64,000 nucleotides of DNA from Nematopogon swammerdamellus (Eukaryota; Arthropoda; Insecta; Lepidoptera; Adelidae): the NCBI GenBank assembly GCA_946902875.1, contig OX336341.1:620001-684000 (forward strand), written 5' to 3'. Below, piece by piece: positions 45,397 through 56,839 of the stretch; the stretch's first letter is position 1, and the number at the start of each line of letters is the position of its first letter. Position numbers and translations under genes: made by a program. Below the pieces are notes generated by a model. That model had not been told where the DNA came from. It made no database searches and was given only the letters and a program-made list of their open reading frames with translations.

Positions 45397-46380
45397 AAGA
45401 AACAAATCAGCACGCGGCGCGGAGTACCCAGCTACTATCGGCCGCGCGCGCGACCTACCGAGATCGGCGGCGCGGCGTGCACGCGAGGCGAAACACCACC
45501 ACGCCACAACATCACGGCAGAATCACCAGCAAGCAGAACATCAATCTGCAACGCGGAACGAGACAAGGTGGGGTGGCAGCACATCGGGCGACGTCGACAG
45601 CAACCAGCTCGACGCCCAGCACGACCAGCGCACCGCTCCAGCGCGGCGCAGCACGCAGCTCGCGCGGCGCGGCGGCAGCCTCCACCTCGAGTCATCTCAC
45701 CCGGGTTGAGCACATCAGCGGCGGCGTGAGATCGTTCCCATCTTCTCACTTCTCCCATTCATTCTCATTCTTATCATTCCTGCAATATTGCATTCATTCA
45801 CTTCATTGCCTATATTCATTCTCGCTTTGCACGATTATTGCTTTACAATATTTTATTTGGCTTAGTTGTGTACATTGCTTCATTCTATTTAAAAATCAGC
45901 TTGCAAACAATTGCTTCATTAATTAAATAAATCTGTCATACAATACGCTTTAAAATAAATTGCTTATAATAATATAATCTAAATCTTTCATCCAGTCTTC
46001 ATCCATAATATCATTATTTTGTTTCAATTTACATTTTTACATTGTTTTCTACCCGCACAGATTCGGCGTTCCGTGTTCTGCGATCGGCGGCGCCGATAAC
46101 CGGTTCCAGCGCGCACATATCTACGTACGAGCACGTCGTCGCGCGTCGCCTACCTATTCCGTTAAAATAAAATTTAAGTATCGCAATTTATAAATTTTCG
46201 AAAACTAATCGCTTTATTTCTAGTTTCAGATCGCTTTCACTTGTCTGCTTCGTAAATAAGGTACTATCGTATATTACCTAAGTGCAATCACATTAAAAAG
46301 ACAAATCCATAAGTAAACATAAATAAAATGATATTTGGAAATTAATAAATTACCTCATTTAAAATTAATATTTGGAAACA
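45397..46380 (+). other. Leader of the LTR element
   Basis: About 980 bp between PBS and gag. GC-rich to 45730, AT-rich after that. Overlapping frames of 107-149 codons on both strands in the GC-rich part are low-complexity Arg/Ala-rich and look incidental. Confidence 0.6.
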
Positions 46381-48135
46381 ATGGGTGATCTAAAGGAATC
46401 AATAAAAAAAAGAGGCTCTTACAAGGCCAAATTAACGCAATTTAAAACTTTTCTGAAAGTTCTAGAATCATGCGTTATTCTGAGCGATCTGCAAACTAAT
46501 GAACTGGACATTCGCTTAACTAAAATTACAGCTATGCACTCGGACTACGACAACTTACAGACTGATATAGAATTATTGTCTGAAATTCCAGATGAGCAGT
46601 ACGTCGAGCGCGAGCAGTTCGACATCATGTACTACTCCTTGGTGTCGACTGCACAGCACCTAATCAACGTGAACCGTGCGCCGGCGCCGGAGACAGATCG
46701 GTCGCTGGCAAGCTCCCAGGAAGGTATCCGTAGTACAGGTCGGCCGAGCCGTCAGCAATTAATCAAACTTCCTACAATTGACTTACCTCATTTTTCCGGT
46801 CAGTATCAGAACTGGCTCGAGTTTAGAGATACATTTGTCTCGCTGATCCACAATAATGAAACGATCGACACGATCAACAAATTTCATTACCTTCGTGCTG
46901 CTTTGAAGGGAAGTGCATCATTGACTATCAAGTCAATTGAGTTCTCTTCTAGCAACTACGACATTGCGTGGAACCTTCTCTTAGAGAGATATGACAATAA
47001 ACGATTACTGGTTAATAATCACATGCATTCATTATTCCACATTGAATCAATAAGAGAAGAGTGCTCGCAAGCCTTACGGCACCTTCTAGACACTTACACC
47101 AAAAACTTACGTGCACTCGAAACATTGGAACAACCAGTGACTCATTGGGACACGATGGTTATCTACATGGTTTTAAGCAAACTCGACTCGGTCACAAGTC
47201 GAGAATGGGAGGTGTTTCGAAGCACGCTCACCAGTTCACCAACATTAAAGGATTTAAATAAATTCCTCCGCGACCGAGCCGACTTGCTGGAGACCATGGA
47301 GGAATCGAAATCAAAACAAGTGACAGAAGCAAAGGTTAAACCAAAAAGTTTTGCTGCCACATCACGGAACAATCCAGTGCCAACTTGCCCATTGTGCAAA
47401 CAGAACCATTTCCTATTCAGATGTCCAAACTTCATAAGTTTACCTATTGAATCAAGAATTAAAAAGGTAAATCATTTTAAACTCTGTTCGAACTGCCTTC
47501 ATTCAGGGCATCGGGCCAGTGAGTGCAAATACAATCATTGCAGATATTGTACAGTCAAGCATAACACTTTACTACATCTAAATACAGAATCTTCACAAAC
47601 AATCCAGAACAGTGTTTCACTCTCATCCACAGACAACACGCAGGTCCTCCTGTCCACTGCGCTTGTCAAGGTCAAGGACAAAAGGGGTAGATCACATACA
47701 GGAAGGGCGTTGTTAGACAACGGAAGCACGTCATGCTTCATCACGGAGCGGTTTAGCAAAACTCTTAAGTTGAAACGACATGCAGCAAACGCTTCGATTT
47801 CAGGAATAAACAACAAAACTAGTCCTGTCACTCAAAGGTGCCATGTCAACATACAGTCACGTTTAGACGCATACAATACAGACATCTCATGCTATGTCAT
47901 ACCTCACATCACTCAATCAATACCACATTCATTCATCGACACAAGCACACTGTCTGTTCCGTCACACATACAGCTGGCTGATAGTTCCTATAACACACCA
48001 TCCCCCGTCGATATTTTAATCGGGTCAAAGGTATTTTGGGAAGTGTTAGGTTCAGAATCCATGAGTTTAGGAAAAAACAAACCTTCACTTCACAAAACAA
48101 AGTTCGGTTGGTTAGTTTCAGGAACTATCCGATAA
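46381..48135 (+). CDS. BEL/Pao gag-protease polyprotein, open frame
   Basis: 584 codons from the ATG in acaATGGGT; the frame upstream has only TTG. Residues about 129-290 are a DUF1759-type gag region (LIKLPTIDLPHFSGQYQNWL). Two zinc knuckles follow at about 336-351 (CPLCKQNHFLFRCPNF) and 369-382 (CSNCLHSGHRASEC), for RNA packaging. Residues about 425-580 are a DUF1758-type retropepsin. Its active site reads LLDNGSTSCF, with Asn where Ser or Thr is usual, which may weaken it. The frame ends after TKFGWLVSGTIR, where full elements continue into RT. The clean open frame fits recent activity. Confidence 0.9.
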   Translation: MGDLKESIKKRGSYKAKLTQFKTFLKVLESCVILSDLQTNELDIRLTKITAMHSDYDNLQTDIELLSEIPDEQYVEREQFDIMYYSLVSTAQHLINVNRAPAPETDRSLASSQEGIRSTGRPSRQQLIKLPTIDLPHFSGQYQNWLEFRDTFVSLIHNNETIDTINKFHYLRAALKGSASLTIKSIEFSSSNYDIAWNLLLERYDNKRLLVNNHMHSLFHIESIREECSQALRHLLDTYTKNLRALETLEQPVTHWDTMVIYMVLSKLDSVTSREWEVFRSTLTSSPTLKDLNKFLRDRADLLETMEESKSKQVTEAKVKPKSFAATSRNNPVPTCPLCKQNHFLFRCPNFISLPIESRIKKVNHFKLCSNCLHSGHRASECKYNHCRYCTVKHNTLLHLNTESSQTIQNSVSLSSTDNTQVLLSTALVKVKDKRGRSHTGRALLDNGSTSCFITERFSKTLKLKRHAANASISGINNKTSPVTQRCHVNIQSRLDAYNTDISCYVIPHITQSIPHSFIDTSTLSVPSHIQLADSSYNTPSPVDILIGSKVFWEVLGSESMSLGKNKPSLHKTKFGWLVSGTIR

Positions 48136-48369
48136 ACATACAAAAATGCAATAATTTAATAACTTACATAATAACATACTTACATACCTACACATACTTC
48201 ACACTTCTTGAACACAAGGGAAGCGTGAGTGCAACCTATCATTACATCATTCATAATTCATAATTCATTACAAACACACATACACGCGTCACACACACAC
48301 ATACTCACGTCACACACACACGCAAACACACACGCCACACATGCGCACATACAAACGGTCAATCATATT

Positions 48370-48655
48370 GATCAGTCATGCAGTCGCATTTCCCCTCAAG
48401 GATTCATCTTCCGAGTAAGGGATTCCTTTGAGTAGGCGAAACGACAGCGTGTTCATTAGAAAGAATGCTGAAACAATGCTATTTCTATGAACACATACTG
48501 GTTGATTTGATTGATCCACTCAGCCATGCAGTCGCATTTCCCCTCAAGGATTCATCTTCCGAGTAAGGGATTCCTTTGAGTAGGCGAAACGACAGCGTAT
48601 TCATTAGAAAGAATGCTGAAACAATGCTCTTTCTATGAACACAAACTCAAAGGTA
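48370..48655 (+). repeat. Tandem duplication of about 150 bp inside the LTR element
   Basis: 'catgcagtcgcatttcccct' to 'aagaatgctgaaacaatgct' occurs at about 48378-48480 and again at 48525-48627, with few differences. Non-coding. It lies where RT would be in a full element. Confidence 0.9.
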
Positions 48656-49560
48656 CATACCTACATGGTGCACATACATAGGTACATACAGTGCCTGGTG
48701 CATCTACATATGTAGGTACATGCAATACCTAATACATTTACTAAGTACGCTGCAAGACTTAGTAAAATACATTTCATTTTCATCCGTTGATCATGAAATG
48801 ACACACATTGTTTTGTTGTCACATTGTGTCGCTCACTCACATGTGTACACAAAACTATTCACTACATATTCACACATTCATACATTTATTTTGCTGTCAC
48901 ATTGTGTCATTCATTCACATTGTGTACACAAAATTACTCACAACACATTCGTAATAACATATTTATTTACTCATTCATAAAAACATTCATACGTTCATTC
49001 ACCTCGTACATAACATTTATACATTCAAATCAATATTCTTAAATTAATTTAACCTTTCGTACCAACATCCATTTTCAGAAAACATAATCTTTCAAGAGTA
49101 ATTTTATTGTTAAGTTAGATAGTAAAATAGTTTTCTTTCATCAATGATGAACTTCTTTCAGGGCAGCGCTATAACTGAATTTAGTTTGCCTAGCGAGTCA
49201 GTTTCGATAGCTGACCGCGCCGTTTGTAGTTTGTCTGCTCTTCTGGCCCTTCACCTGGACCTTGCCAGCGACATGATCGCACATATCGCACTGCCAGTGC
49301 ATAGCGGCAATTCGTCATTTATACCTAAACTTTCCTACTTCTTAATCGTTTCAAATCAAATAACATAAAATTATAGGTATGTCAACACCGATCTCATTCA
49401 CTTTATCAACTTCTAATAATTTAATACTCGGTTTCAATAATTTCACCTCACGTATGGGGAAATGTATACCACTCTCGGCCAAGTACAATCTTAAATTCGC
49501 GTTCTACAACCTTCCAATCCTAGTGTCTACTCTCTCCTCACTCCTACACATTTCCATGTC
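48656..49560 (+). other. Non-coding filler of the LTR element
   Basis: Rich in cattcac/cacattc-type simple sequence. Frames at 49144-49368 and the first part of 49379-49560 have no RT, RNase H or integrase motif. Confidence 0.6.
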
Positions 49561-49589
49561 GAACGATCTCTCACGATGTTGCCTCATCC

Positions 49590-49912
49590 TCAGGTCACTG
49601 AGGGTCGCCACCATCAGGTTGCAGCGATACGAGCGCATCGGGAGATTGAAACAGCACTTCTGGAACCGCTATTATAAAGAATGCATTACAGAACTCCAGC
49701 AGCGAACGAAGTGGCAAACATCACGTAGCGAGCTGAAGGACGGAACTCTGGTCATCATCAAGGAGACTCCACTGAGATGGCTGCTCGGCCGGGTCGTCCA
49801 GCTGTTCCCAGGCTCCGACAGAGTCGCGCGACTCGGAGCGGCACCCTTAGAAGAGCAGTCACCCGGCTGTGCCCACTACCCATGGAGGACATTCAGTTGG
49901 ATCCATCGCTCC
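49590..49912 (+). pseudogene. BEL/Pao pol C-terminal fragment (DUF5641-like), frameshifted
   Basis: Reads RYERIGRLKQHFWNRYYKEC, ELQQRTKWQTS, GTLVIIKETPLRWLLGRVVQ, then changes frame near 49825 to RSGTLRRAVTRLCPLPMED. This is the usual C-terminal block after integrase in BEL/Pao pol. Everything upstream of it in pol is missing and there is no start of its own. Confidence 0.88.
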
Positions 49913-49925
49913 AAGGCGGGGAGGA
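49913..49925 (+). other. Polypurine tract
   Basis: aaggcggggagga directly precedes the 3' LTR. It has one pyrimidine in 13 bases and sits in the expected place for plus-strand priming. Confidence 0.7.
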
Positions 49926-50217
49926 TGTTCACGCGACCACTAGTCTCCGCACCGTCGACCACTAGGCACACGGTACTGCGGGGAGGTGCGCGGGCGACGG
50001 GCGGCGGCGGCAGCTCCCCTCTCCGTCGCAGCCTACCGACATTCTGCCAAGCACCGCAACGGCGAGCGCACGCACCGCGTCTTACATATTCATGTCATTC
50101 TTTTACACCATTCGTTTCATTAAACCTAAAGTAATACAGTCCACCAGTTATTTATTTCGAGAGCTCCCCTAGCTGCCTTCAGCGAACCCCAACTCCAAGA
50201 AGAGCTAGGCGCCATCA
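49926..50217 (+). repeat. 3' LTR
   Basis: Ends 'gcgccatca', followed by the target duplication atgcc. Read side by side with the 5' LTR, no difference was found over 292 bases. Confidence 0.93.
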
Positions 50218-50222
50218 ATGCC

Positions 50223-51600
50223 AATACGCAGAGTTTCACATTCAATTATTGTTATGTTTAGAGCTAACCTGAAAGGTTTTCTGATATTGGATACAGACAG
50301 AATCGAGTGTATCATCAACTTTCTCTTGATGAATATGTGTTTACGAAACTCCAATGAGGGTGCATCATCGGGCGGGGCGGATCTGTGGCTGGAGGGTAGG
50401 GGTGGCTTCAACATTCACACGTTTAGCATTTTTAACTCTTTCCCATTTAATAAAAAACTATTAGTGCACTATAATTAGAATCTTTTTTCACATAACATAA
50501 CTACAGTTGTTTGATATGATTAACTTAGATGGGTAGATCTAGATTCTACTTAGATCACATAGAAATAACCTAAAGCATTTAGATAAGTATTAATGTATTA
50601 CATTTCATATTTTTTTTGTAATATTGAAAAATGTTCGTATAATGTATTCCAAACCGCATCATTTAATGTATTCCGATTTTGCTCCCATCCGGAAAGCGTA
50701 ATTGCAATGCACCCCTGCACCGGGGCGGGGCGGGGCGGGGCGGGGCGGGAGTTGCAGCAGATGGTTCATTTCCAGCTCCTCGCAGGCTTCTCGCTGCGAT
50801 GTTTCAGGATATTCCGAGACGGATTGGTGCGGCCCGCTATGGACTTAATTTAACAACTTTTCAATTAAAAGTTTTCAGTTTTGGCACCGGTCCGCCGCCG
50901 CCGCCGCCGCCGTCGCACCCCGAGTCTGCAATTAAATGCTAGTTCAGTTATTATTTATTGGTTGAGGAATACAGAGAGTATTTTAATGTGATATAGCGGC
51001 TTCCAATTAGAAAAGATGGCGGCTGAGCGCCTGTTTTTGCCGCGCCGCTAAATTACAGAATTACAACAGACGAGAAAAATTAGAACAGTCTAGGCTGTAT
51101 GGTTGATAGATAAATGACCTTAGCATATCCCGAAAAGACATAAATCCAACCAAACACAAAATTAGAACCATAGAGTTATAATATACGCTCGTAAAGATAG
51201 AACGAAGCTATCAATATGCTCTTAAAAATAAATAATAAATGCTCTTAATAATGGATCCATCTTTGCGGGGTGTGGGGGGAATAAGTGATGCATGCGTCGC
51301 AGCGCACGAACGAACAGCCATCGAACAGCGCACAAAGACGCCGAATGCTCGTCTCCGAAGTCACCTCAATTACCAATGCTCATCGTTATATGTCTATGAT
51401 TAGAACCAACTGAACTGCATTCAAATGCGAAACATGCCGTGCAGGGAAGTCTTTTCCATAAGGGTCACATGGGGCACGAGCGCATGGCCTTCAAGTGGCC
51501 TCAAAGTGTCGACGTCCTAGCTTACACTAAAAACGAGAGCCAAATTTGTATTGTATTTTACTAAGAATTACTGTTAAAATATCTAAATTTGAATATATTT
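50223..51600. other. No gene recognised
   Basis: Unassigned. Holds a run of six G4 blocks separated by single C at 50721-50749 and a (ccg)n run at 50892-50912. Two open frames of 86-87 codons span these and are low-complexity. Confidence 0.5.
50721..50749 (+). other. (ggggc)n run, strong G-quadruplex pattern
   Basis: 'cggggcggggcggggcgggg' extended on the right to six G runs. This fits a stable quadruplex motif with one-base loops. Confidence 0.6.
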
Positions 51601-51604
51601 ATAT

Positions 51605-52060
51605 TACGGAAACCCAAAGAGATTTGAAAAAAACTATTTAAAAAAATATAAAAACTGCCTTCAAAAATGTATGAAATAAAAAAATAAAAATCGAACCCTA
51701 GAGTTGAAGGCGGTCGGTTATTTTTGCTTGCTTTAGCACCACCGCCTTCAACTCTAGGGTTCGATTTTTATTTTTTTATTTCATACATTTTTGAAGGCGG
51801 TTTTTATATTTTTTTAAATAGTTTTTTATTTCACAGTTTTTTTAGTAATTTTTATTTGCTATTAATGTACTCGGCGGAATCGCCCGGCCTTCGGCCTCGC
51901 GATTCCGCCTCGCTTTCCAATCCGATCTTGACCAAAAAAAAATGGGACCACTTTGGAGCTAGACTGAACCGAACACAAAAAGAATCATCGAAATAGGTTC
52001 ACAATTGGGGAAGATATTGCTGAACATACATAAAAAAAAATACATACAGCATAAGTACTT
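51605..52060 (-). mobile_element. HP element copy 4
   Basis: Palindrome arms 51622-51710 and 51735-51835 ('gaaccctagagttgaaggc' mirrored), with a loop shortened to about 25 bases. Then a GC hairpin at 51879-51912 (ggaatcgc...gcgattcc) and 'ccaatccgatcttgacc'. Same orientation as copy 3. Confidence 0.78.
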
Positions 52061-52255
52061 AAGGCATGAATACTTTGGTGCATACATAAGTACGAATAAC
52101 TCGGTTTATGGACCGTACAAAGGTGAGAGGTGGCTACACTGTCGACCTTTAGCACGTCATCTTGTCCTTATCACCTAGTCACCTTGCACGGCGAGAGATA
52201 CAGTGAAAATATTGTGTTGTGCCTGACCCGCACGAACAGAGACACGCCGAAAATT

Positions 52256-52659
52256 TTATTTTATTTTTTAAGTAATCCGCTATGGGTGGCTGAGTCGGAG
52301 GGGCCAAAGTACATACTCCGACCGGCCAATATTACCTCCGAGAAGGTAGGTGCCATACCGGAGACTTCCCTGGATACTGGACTATAGAGGAGAACACAAC
52401 CGAGGCTGCTATGCGGCCATCTTACATCCAGTACGGTGGTACCAACCCAGTCTGCTACAATTTAAGCCTACCGCCCACATAGCAAGGGAAGAGACCTACA
52501 GTTTTACACCGGTTCCGAACGGTAAAGCAGCACGTGTACATAGGTATGCACGTAAATGTTTTCGTCAGAAAAAACTCATTGGTACACGCCGACCGGATTC
52601 GAACCTCGGACCTCTCGCATGAGAAACCGATGCCCAAACCACAAGGCCAGCCGCCGCTA
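52256..52659 (-). repeat. SINE-2 full-length copy
   Basis: T-rich tail, 'ggtggctgagtcggagg', body, then the head with B-box complement 'ggattcgaacctcgg' and the final 'ggccagccgccgct'. Confidence 0.9.
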
Positions 52660-53500
52660 AATGTATGTGTGTGCATCTCGACCCGTCCCGTCGACTCAAC
52701 CGAAGCAACAACGATCCGAAACTCACATAAATGCTGAAAAGCTAATAAGCTGAGAGCCACAGGAGGACATACAAATAAGCAGGAGAATGTAAAGGAAGCG
52801 ACGGTTCAGCGCTAAAGCAGCTTTCACCGCTTCCTCACAGCAGCGGCTCCTTTTGAACGGCATCGGCATTTGTCCTGGATGGGCTTTCTAAGTATTAATG
52901 TTTTAGTACAATTTTTTTTATGGAATCTGGCTTGATCTCGGGCTTACGGAATACGGAACCCTAATAAAAAAATGGTTTAGACTTTATAGCTTAACGTCAT
53001 TGTTCATATTAGCACTACTACTAAGCCTATTTACATAGAGTTTTCAGCAAATCTGTAATGTGTTGGTATTATTGACATACGTGTTTCGACAGCGGGTAAA
53101 TAAAATCCATACAGAAGGGACAGTTTATTATCATATTTTCGTTTAAATTTGATTTGCTATTAAACCGAATTTACCGCGAGCGGAGCGGCGGCCACATATA
53201 GTATATCATATATGTCATCTCATTTTATTGGCTCGGCGAAAAAGAGCAAGCTTGATAAAATGCGTCTGTTCACTTTTGGGCCTCTCCTGGAGTACCGCAG
53301 CTTGCCCGAGGCAGAATCGAGCTGTCCTCTAGAGACAAATTTATGTGCAAAATCCCTGATGCACGAGTAAGCCGGCTATAGTGCACGCAGCAGCGGCAAG
53401 CGGGGGCGGCAGTACCCCAGTACCCACTATATAATACACTTAATCGAATCGGACACAGTGGGGCCCGCCCCGCCTCAATATCTTAGAATTTGAAATAAGT
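52660..53500. other. No gene recognised
   Basis: Unassigned DNA. A short 'ttatggaatctgg' plus 'acggaaccctaata' at 52915-52970 looks like repeat scraps. Confidence 0.45.
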
Positions 53501-53503
53501 GAA

Positions 53504-54155
53504 AAAACCGGCCAAGTGCTAGTCGGACTCGCGCGCCGAGGGTTCCGTAATTGGCTAAGTTTTATTATTTTTATTTTACTCAAGTGGTTGAAATATAATC
53601 ACACGAAATTTTACTCTTTAAAGTATAACAATTTTTACGATAGAGTAAAAGCAAAAACGTTAAAAAAACAGTGTTTCTTGTATGGGGACTCCTTATTTTT
53701 TATTTCAGTTTTTATTACTCATTTATTTACAATAATTTTACATACAACTATACCTAAAATATACAAAAATTATATATGAAATTATTATAAAATAAATGCA
53801 GCTTCCAAAACACCGGCGGCGGCGGCGCGGCGGGGCAAACCCAAGTTACCGATGGTCGGGTCCCAAAGAGAGAAACCTCCGGACGATGCGTGCAGTGCCG
53901 AGCCAGCAGGGCTGCCTTCTGGATCTGGCCCTTGACCCAACCACTCAGCGAGAGCCTCTCAAGGTGGTCGTCGAGGCTCTTTGCTATCATCTTTTTCATT
54001 TATTGTTATGATATCCGACATAATAGCACATATTCTGTGAAAATATCAACCGGCCATCTACTAACCGTTAAAAAAAATTTGCCCTCGAACATACAGACAG
54101 ACAGACGATGTATGCTTAGTAATAGGCTTCAGTACGGAAGCGGAACCCTGACAAT
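53504..54155 (+). repeat. Dispersed repeat, 'aaaaccggccaagtgc' type
   Basis: Starts 'aaaaccggccaagtgctag' and 'gccgagggttccgtaatt' and ends with cagacagac and 'cggaagcggaaccctg'. These ends are familiar from lepidopteran genomes. Inside, 53790-54000 is GC-richer; its minus-strand frame reads LSGWVKGQIQKAALLAR and HRPEVSLFGTRPSVTW, probably a retroelement fragment of unknown type. Confidence 0.6.
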
Positions 54156-54779
54156 CCCTTAGAATATATTTTTATTATTTAGTTAGAAGGGTGCTTCGCT
54201 CACTGTGACCTTTTCCGATCGATTGTGATTTCCCCTCTTATTTTGCTCCCTCAGTTCTAACCTTCTGAAGATGGTGATGATTTTTGCTTTAATATTTTCT
54301 GGTTATATTACTTATAAGATTTCTTTGGGGAATTAGGCGGCCCACAGTCGCATAGACGGTCAGTCGAATCTCCTTCTTTATGATAAATGCATTCAATGTA
54401 AGATTGATATAAATGATCTTCTGGACGAGTCATGTTTTGCAATCTCGATTATTATTTTCGGTTCTAGGCAAAAGTACGCAATACGAAAATACTTTTCATT
54501 GTATTTTTATGTTTTCTACATTATTTTTTATATATATTAAATTTATCAATCGCGCGTTGGAGAGCGCTCGATAGTCCAAAACACGGCGCTTATATCATAT
54601 TTATAATTTTCTATATTATTTTCTAAACATGATTTTGTATATTTCACAAGTACTTCTAATTCCGATAAATTAATTTCATTAATTAGAGAAAAACATATTC
54701 AAATGACATGCAGGATTGCATATTATAGGTTATGTTATGTTAGGTCAGTTCCAAACTTGTAATTTATCTACTTTTTATA

Positions 54780-55628
54780 TGTATAGGCTCCAATATTGGG
54801 GTCTCCAGAACCTCGTCGAGTTTAACGCGAGTAAAACCCAGGCGTGTGTATTCAGCGCGGAGCGGACACCGTTCACTGCAGCCCCCACCTTCCAAGGAAC
54901 TAGTCTCAAGCTCAAGGACCACATTGGGATTCTCGGGGTCGAACTAACTCGCGACCTTAATTTTGGACGCCACATCGAGGAAAAGGCTAAGGTAGCCTCA
55001 AGGAAGCTGGGTGTCCTCAACAAGGTGCGTCAGTACTTTACGCCGAGCCAAAAACTGCTGCTTTATAAAGCGCAGATTCGCTCATGCGTGGAGTACTGTT
55101 CGCATCTGTGGGACGGATCCGCAAAATACCTGCTCGGCTCCTTAGACTCGATTCAGCGACGCGCTGTCCGCCTCGTTAACGACCCCGAGGTATCCCGGAA
55201 CTTAGAGACCTTACAACTCCGCAGGGACGTTGGATCTTTGTGTGTGTTCTATCGCCTGTACCACGGAGAGTGTTCCAAGGAGCTGCACGATGCGATCCCT
55301 CCATCCCCATTCTGCCATCGTTCCACGCGCAACAGGTTGGGAATGCATCCATACACTGTCGATGTTCTCCCACTTAGGACAAATCGATCCTGTAAATCCT
55401 TTATTTACAGGGTTACCAACATGTGGAATTCACTCCCACCTGCATCCTTTCCTCTAATGTACAGTCTGGTCTGGGGTCCTTCAAACATAATGTGAAGGTG
55501 CACCTAGCCGGCTGACAAGGTATTCGCAGCCCCCGTAAATATCCGAATGCCCGTGGGCGCCGTCGGACTACACCTCTGCGTTAGTCTGGCGCGGGCCATT
55601 TGTCGTGCTCCCCATAAAAAAAAACATA
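54780..55628 (+). pseudogene. LINE (CR1/Jockey-like), 3' third of RT and 3' UTR
   Basis: Starts inside RT after the catalytic box: WGLQNLVEFNASKTQACVFS, IGILGVELTRDLNFG, KAKVASRKLGVLNKVRQYFT, YKAQIRSCVEYCSHLW, DSIQRRAVRLVNDP, LQLRRDVGSLCVFYRLYHGE, and near the end MWNSLPPASFPLMYSL. The frame then shifts at about 55470. The 3' UTR resembles 19480-19520 and ends in an A run. 5'-truncated, so it has no endonuclease or catalytic FADD. The open frame starts upstream of the element and the first 25 or so codons are not LINE. Confidence 0.85.
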
Positions 55629-55639
55629 GGGCTGTGGGT

Positions 55640-56320
55640 ATCGTTAGATAGGTCTAAGAACGAAAACGTTTGTAAATGATTTTTTGGTTTAAATAGTTAT
55701 AATATATAACTTTTCCACAATGCGGTAGAAAAAAATTTTTATGTTAGAACTTTAAATCCCTTTCAAATAAATTTGAATAAGACATGTTGTGTAGTTTTTG
55801 CGATATGGGATATTTTAAAAATTTGGTGAGGTACACCGTACATGTAACTGAGGGATGAAAATGTAGTTCACATAAGCGTCTGGGGTATTAGTAGTAGGTA
55901 AGTCAATAGTCGGCCTCGAATAGTTGGCGATGTGTTCATAAGAAGTATGTTTTTCACAGTGTCGCTGTCACGTTGAAAAATTACTGGTACGTTTTAATAT
56001 TCAAATTTAGAATGTTTAATAAAATTGAAATAATAAAAGAAAAATAGTTCTGCGAGTGCAGGTGGTGTTTTGATTTTTTCACGAGCGAAACGAAATGGCT
56101 TGCTTGCTGAAAATTAGGTGAAAATTTGGAGTCTGTTGGCTAGTTCGTGTTTTATTTTTTCATTTGTGAACTTATATTTGAAGCATTTGGTCGGGTCAAT
56201 TGATATTTTCTTACTCAATGGTGCTCCATTCAACTTTTGAGATATGGGATATTTTCAGTTCAGTTCCCGACTACGGAACCCTCCACAGTGCGTGGTCCGA
56301 CACGCACTTGGCCGATTTTA
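55640..56320 (-). repeat. Dispersed repeat, inverted 'ccggccaagtgc' type
   Basis: Ends at the right with 'ctacggaaccctccacagtg' and 'cacgcacttggccgatttt', the complement of the start of the 53504 family. The left part is AT-rich. No protein. Confidence 0.6.
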
Positions 56321-56616
56321 CTTTTAGTTCAAATAATTTTATTACTAGTAGTAAGATAGGACAAGGGTTTCCTACATTAAAATTTTTCACAGCTTGAAAA
56401 AGTATTTTGACAGTAAAGACCTAGCCTTTGGCTAAGTATTTTCATTTCTTTAAATCGAAGAAGTCTTTATTAAAAATTGTAGCTAAGGAAACTAAAATTA
56501 CTATAACATTACAACTTATTAAGCACCTTGTTTTCATATCACTTGTTTTCGTGTGTGGAACTGTTGTTTCTGTTTACTGTTGTCATATTGTTATACATGT
56601 GTCCATCCTTACCTAT

Positions 56617-56833
56617 AATAAAAACCAACGTCTGCTTTCTGTCTGAGTGTCTGAGTGTCTGTCTGTCCGCTTATAACTCGAGAACCACTGAACCGATTTT
56701 AATAAAACAAAATTCTACGGATAGCTTGATTCTTCCCATCAACTATAGGCTACTTACTATCACGCTAAATCGCTTATGAGGTTTGCAGTGAAGTGAAATA
56801 TGAGAGCGGGCGGAGCCGCGGGCACAGCTTGTG
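56617..56833 (-). repeat. Dispersed repeat, inverted copy of 37882-38107
   Basis: 'aaaccaacgtctgctttctg', (tgtctgag)n, 'cttgattcttcccatcaac', then 'gggcggagccgcgggcac'. All mirror 37882-38107, with the ends preserved. Confidence 0.75.
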
Positions 56834-56839
56834 TTGTTA

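Larger units (their letters stand above)
45087..50217 (+). mobile_element. BEL/Pao-type LTR retrotransposon lacking reverse transcriptase
   Basis: Two 292-bp LTRs (45087-45378, 49926-50217) are identical by eye. The 5-bp target duplication atgcc lies at 45082-45086 and 50218-50222. A PBS-like site follows the 5' LTR and a purine tract precedes the 3' LTR. Inside are an open gag-protease frame, a non-coding stretch with a tandem duplication, and a frameshifted fragment of the pol C-terminus. RT, RNase H and the integrase catalytic domain are absent. Identical LTRs mean a recent insertion, so the deleted form probably moved using enzymes supplied by a complete relative. Confidence 0.93.

Noticed and set aside
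45380..45926. Overlapping 107-149 codon frames on both strands after the 5' LTR
   Set aside because: Low-complexity Arg/Ala/Ser-rich translations of GC-rich leader DNA, with no gag or other domain.
46372..46380. Start of the gag frame at 46372
   Set aside because: The codon there is TTG. The first ATG, in a good context, is at 46381.
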